Source of the DNA: Ohtaekwangia sp035628875
Lineage (GTDB): Bacteria; Bacteroidota; Bacteroidia; Cytophagales; Cyclobacteriaceae
NCBI GenBank assembly: GCA_035628875.1
Contig: DASPIZ010000064.1
Span: forward strand, 1 to 64,000
Length of the DNA stretch: 64,000 bases
Reading direction: 5' to 3'
The position numbers and the translations under genes are program-made. This document shows, one piece after another, positions 63,248-64,000 of the stretch. The notes beneath the pieces are model-generated. The model saw only the letters and a program-made list of their open reading frames with translations. It was not told the origin of the DNA and ran no database searches. How positions within the stretch are numbered: the first letter of the stretch is position 1; every line of letters begins with the position of its first letter.

Positions 63248-63301
63248 ACTTAACCCAATTAACCAATTCATTTCATTTTGCGTCTGGCGTACATAATTAA
63301 A

Positions 63302-64000
63302 TCAATACCCTAAATTCTGCGTCAGTTCAGCATCTTTGTTGAGGTCAATTTCAGTACGAGGTATAGGTAATAATAATTTCTCCCCTCCTTCCAATATGGA
63401 TAATCCCGTGATATTGATATTACTTGGGTTACCAGGAACATCTGGGTTGTGGAGCTTTATACGGTCGACCAGCTTCCCAGTACGCATCAGTGTCATTCTC
63501 CTATTCTCTTCGCCTACAAGTTCACGTACGCGTTCATCTAAAATGAAATCAAGGGTTATATCCTCCTCATCAACTGTTGGAGCATTCGCGCGCGTTCTCA
63601 ATGCATTGATACTTATGGCAGCGTCACCAGGATGATTTTGTTTGAGCTGTGCTTCTGCCAGTAGCAAGTACGTTTCGCCAAGTCGCATTAGCGGCAGGTC
63701 TTTCCACATGGCATATCCAAAAACATCCAACGGATCAAACTGCGCCCATTTCAGCGTATATGGATGCATACGGAACAATGTGTCAGCCGGAGCAGGATTG
63801 ACCTTCTCACCATAGTTCGGTCCTGTCGGGTTATTATACCAAAACTCGCGTTTGATTGTATACTTTGAGTTACGCATGTCACCAGGAGGATACAGTCCGT
63901 ATAATACCCAGTTGTTCAGACGTAACCGAGAAATACCGCGTCCGCCGAGGCTATCTGCGGGGACCATTCCCGGGATGTTATGGTAGCCAGCACCCCACTG
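63302..64000 (-). CDS. SusD/RagB family lipoprotein, C-terminal part (partial)
   Basis: The reading frame stays open to the window edge (233 codons) beyond a Met at 63967, so the gene continues outside; the edge codons read QWGAGYHNIPG. The visible part has the SusD signature: LRLNNWVLYGLYP, LPLMRLGETYLLLAEAQLKQN, a helix with DERVRELVGEENRRMTLMRTG, and LLLPIPRTEIDLNKDAELTQNLGY at the end. A SusC partner is expected outside the window. It belongs with the DUF2264 protein and hybrid regulator downstream. Confidence 0.92.
   Translation of the reverse strand, partial: QWGAGYHNIPGMVPADSLGGRGISRLRLNNWVLYGLYPPGDMRNSKYTIKREFWYNNPTGPNYGEKVNPAPADTLFRMHPYTLKWAQFDPLDVFGYAMWKDLPLMRLGETYLLLAEAQLKQNHPGDAAISINALRTRANAPTVDEEDITLDFILDERVRELVGEENRRMTLMRTGKLVDRIKLHNPDVPGNPSNINITGLSILEGGEKLLLPIPRTEIDLNKDAELTQNLGY

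Overview
The window comes from a Bacteroidota genome, most likely of the Cytophagales/Chitinophagales type. The evidence is four SusC/SusD-type outer-membrane pairs (plus the end of a fifth SusD), lipoprotein signals, giant hybrid two-component regulators, Bacteroidota-type TAnnTTTG promoter elements and the absence of strong Shine-Dalgarno sequences. Almost all of it is glycan-acquisition machinery arranged as polysaccharide utilization loci (PULs), mostly on the minus strand. No rRNA, tRNA, CRISPR array, complete insertion sequence or prophage was seen.

Region by region. 1-1952: the first codons of a propeller-type sensor regulator, divergent from a secreted GH5 glycosidase with a ricin-type lectin tail. 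2426-7119: a TerC/Alx-family membrane protein, a small zinc ribbon protein, a DUF6686-like protein and a TonB-dependent siderophore-type receptor with a strong metal-repressor-like palindrome upstream. 7120-7857: non-coding palindromic repeats. 7858-12552: a SusC/SusD pair without enzymes. 12553-15597: a gene-poor, AT-rich island with degenerate ~100-bp repeats, an AbiC-like putative phage-defence gene, a small membrane protein and a long perfect hairpin.

15598-31172: a xylan locus with the conserved order xusA-xusB-xusC-xusD-xusE-xyn10C, followed by a second GH10 xylanase and a CE6-type acetylxylan esterase. Upstream lie three helically phased copies of a 10-bp motif that look like an activator site. 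32024-35271: a shortened GxxExxY protein and an outer-membrane beta-barrel protein. 35824-47736: an alpha-mannan locus (SusC, SusD, SusE-like, GH76, GH125, GH92, ROK kinase). It is preceded by a LacI-family gene and by two copies of a perfect 14-bp palindrome that are probably its operators.

49378-56488: an operon with a Gfo/Idh/MocA oxidoreductase, a sugar isomerase/epimerase-like TIM barrel, an MFS transporter and a 1171-residue lipoprotein fusing ThuA, a PVC-type dehydrogenase propeller, HEAT repeats, a jelly-roll and an azurin-like copper domain. A divergent AraC-type regulator (56634-57515) probably controls it. This is the least conventional locus in the window and may oxidise a sugar or glycoside through keto intermediates. 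57569-64000: a full-length hybrid two-component regulator, a DUF2264 protein and the C-terminal part of another SusD, which together form the edge of a further PUL.

The loci share one logic. Extracellular or surface enzymes cut the glycan, SusCD pairs import fragments, and periplasmic or cytoplasmic enzymes finish the job. Each locus has its own class of regulator: hybrid two-component, LacI or AraC. Several intercistronic stem-loops (17784, 25923, 41791, 63219) probably set the ratio of transporter to enzyme mRNA.
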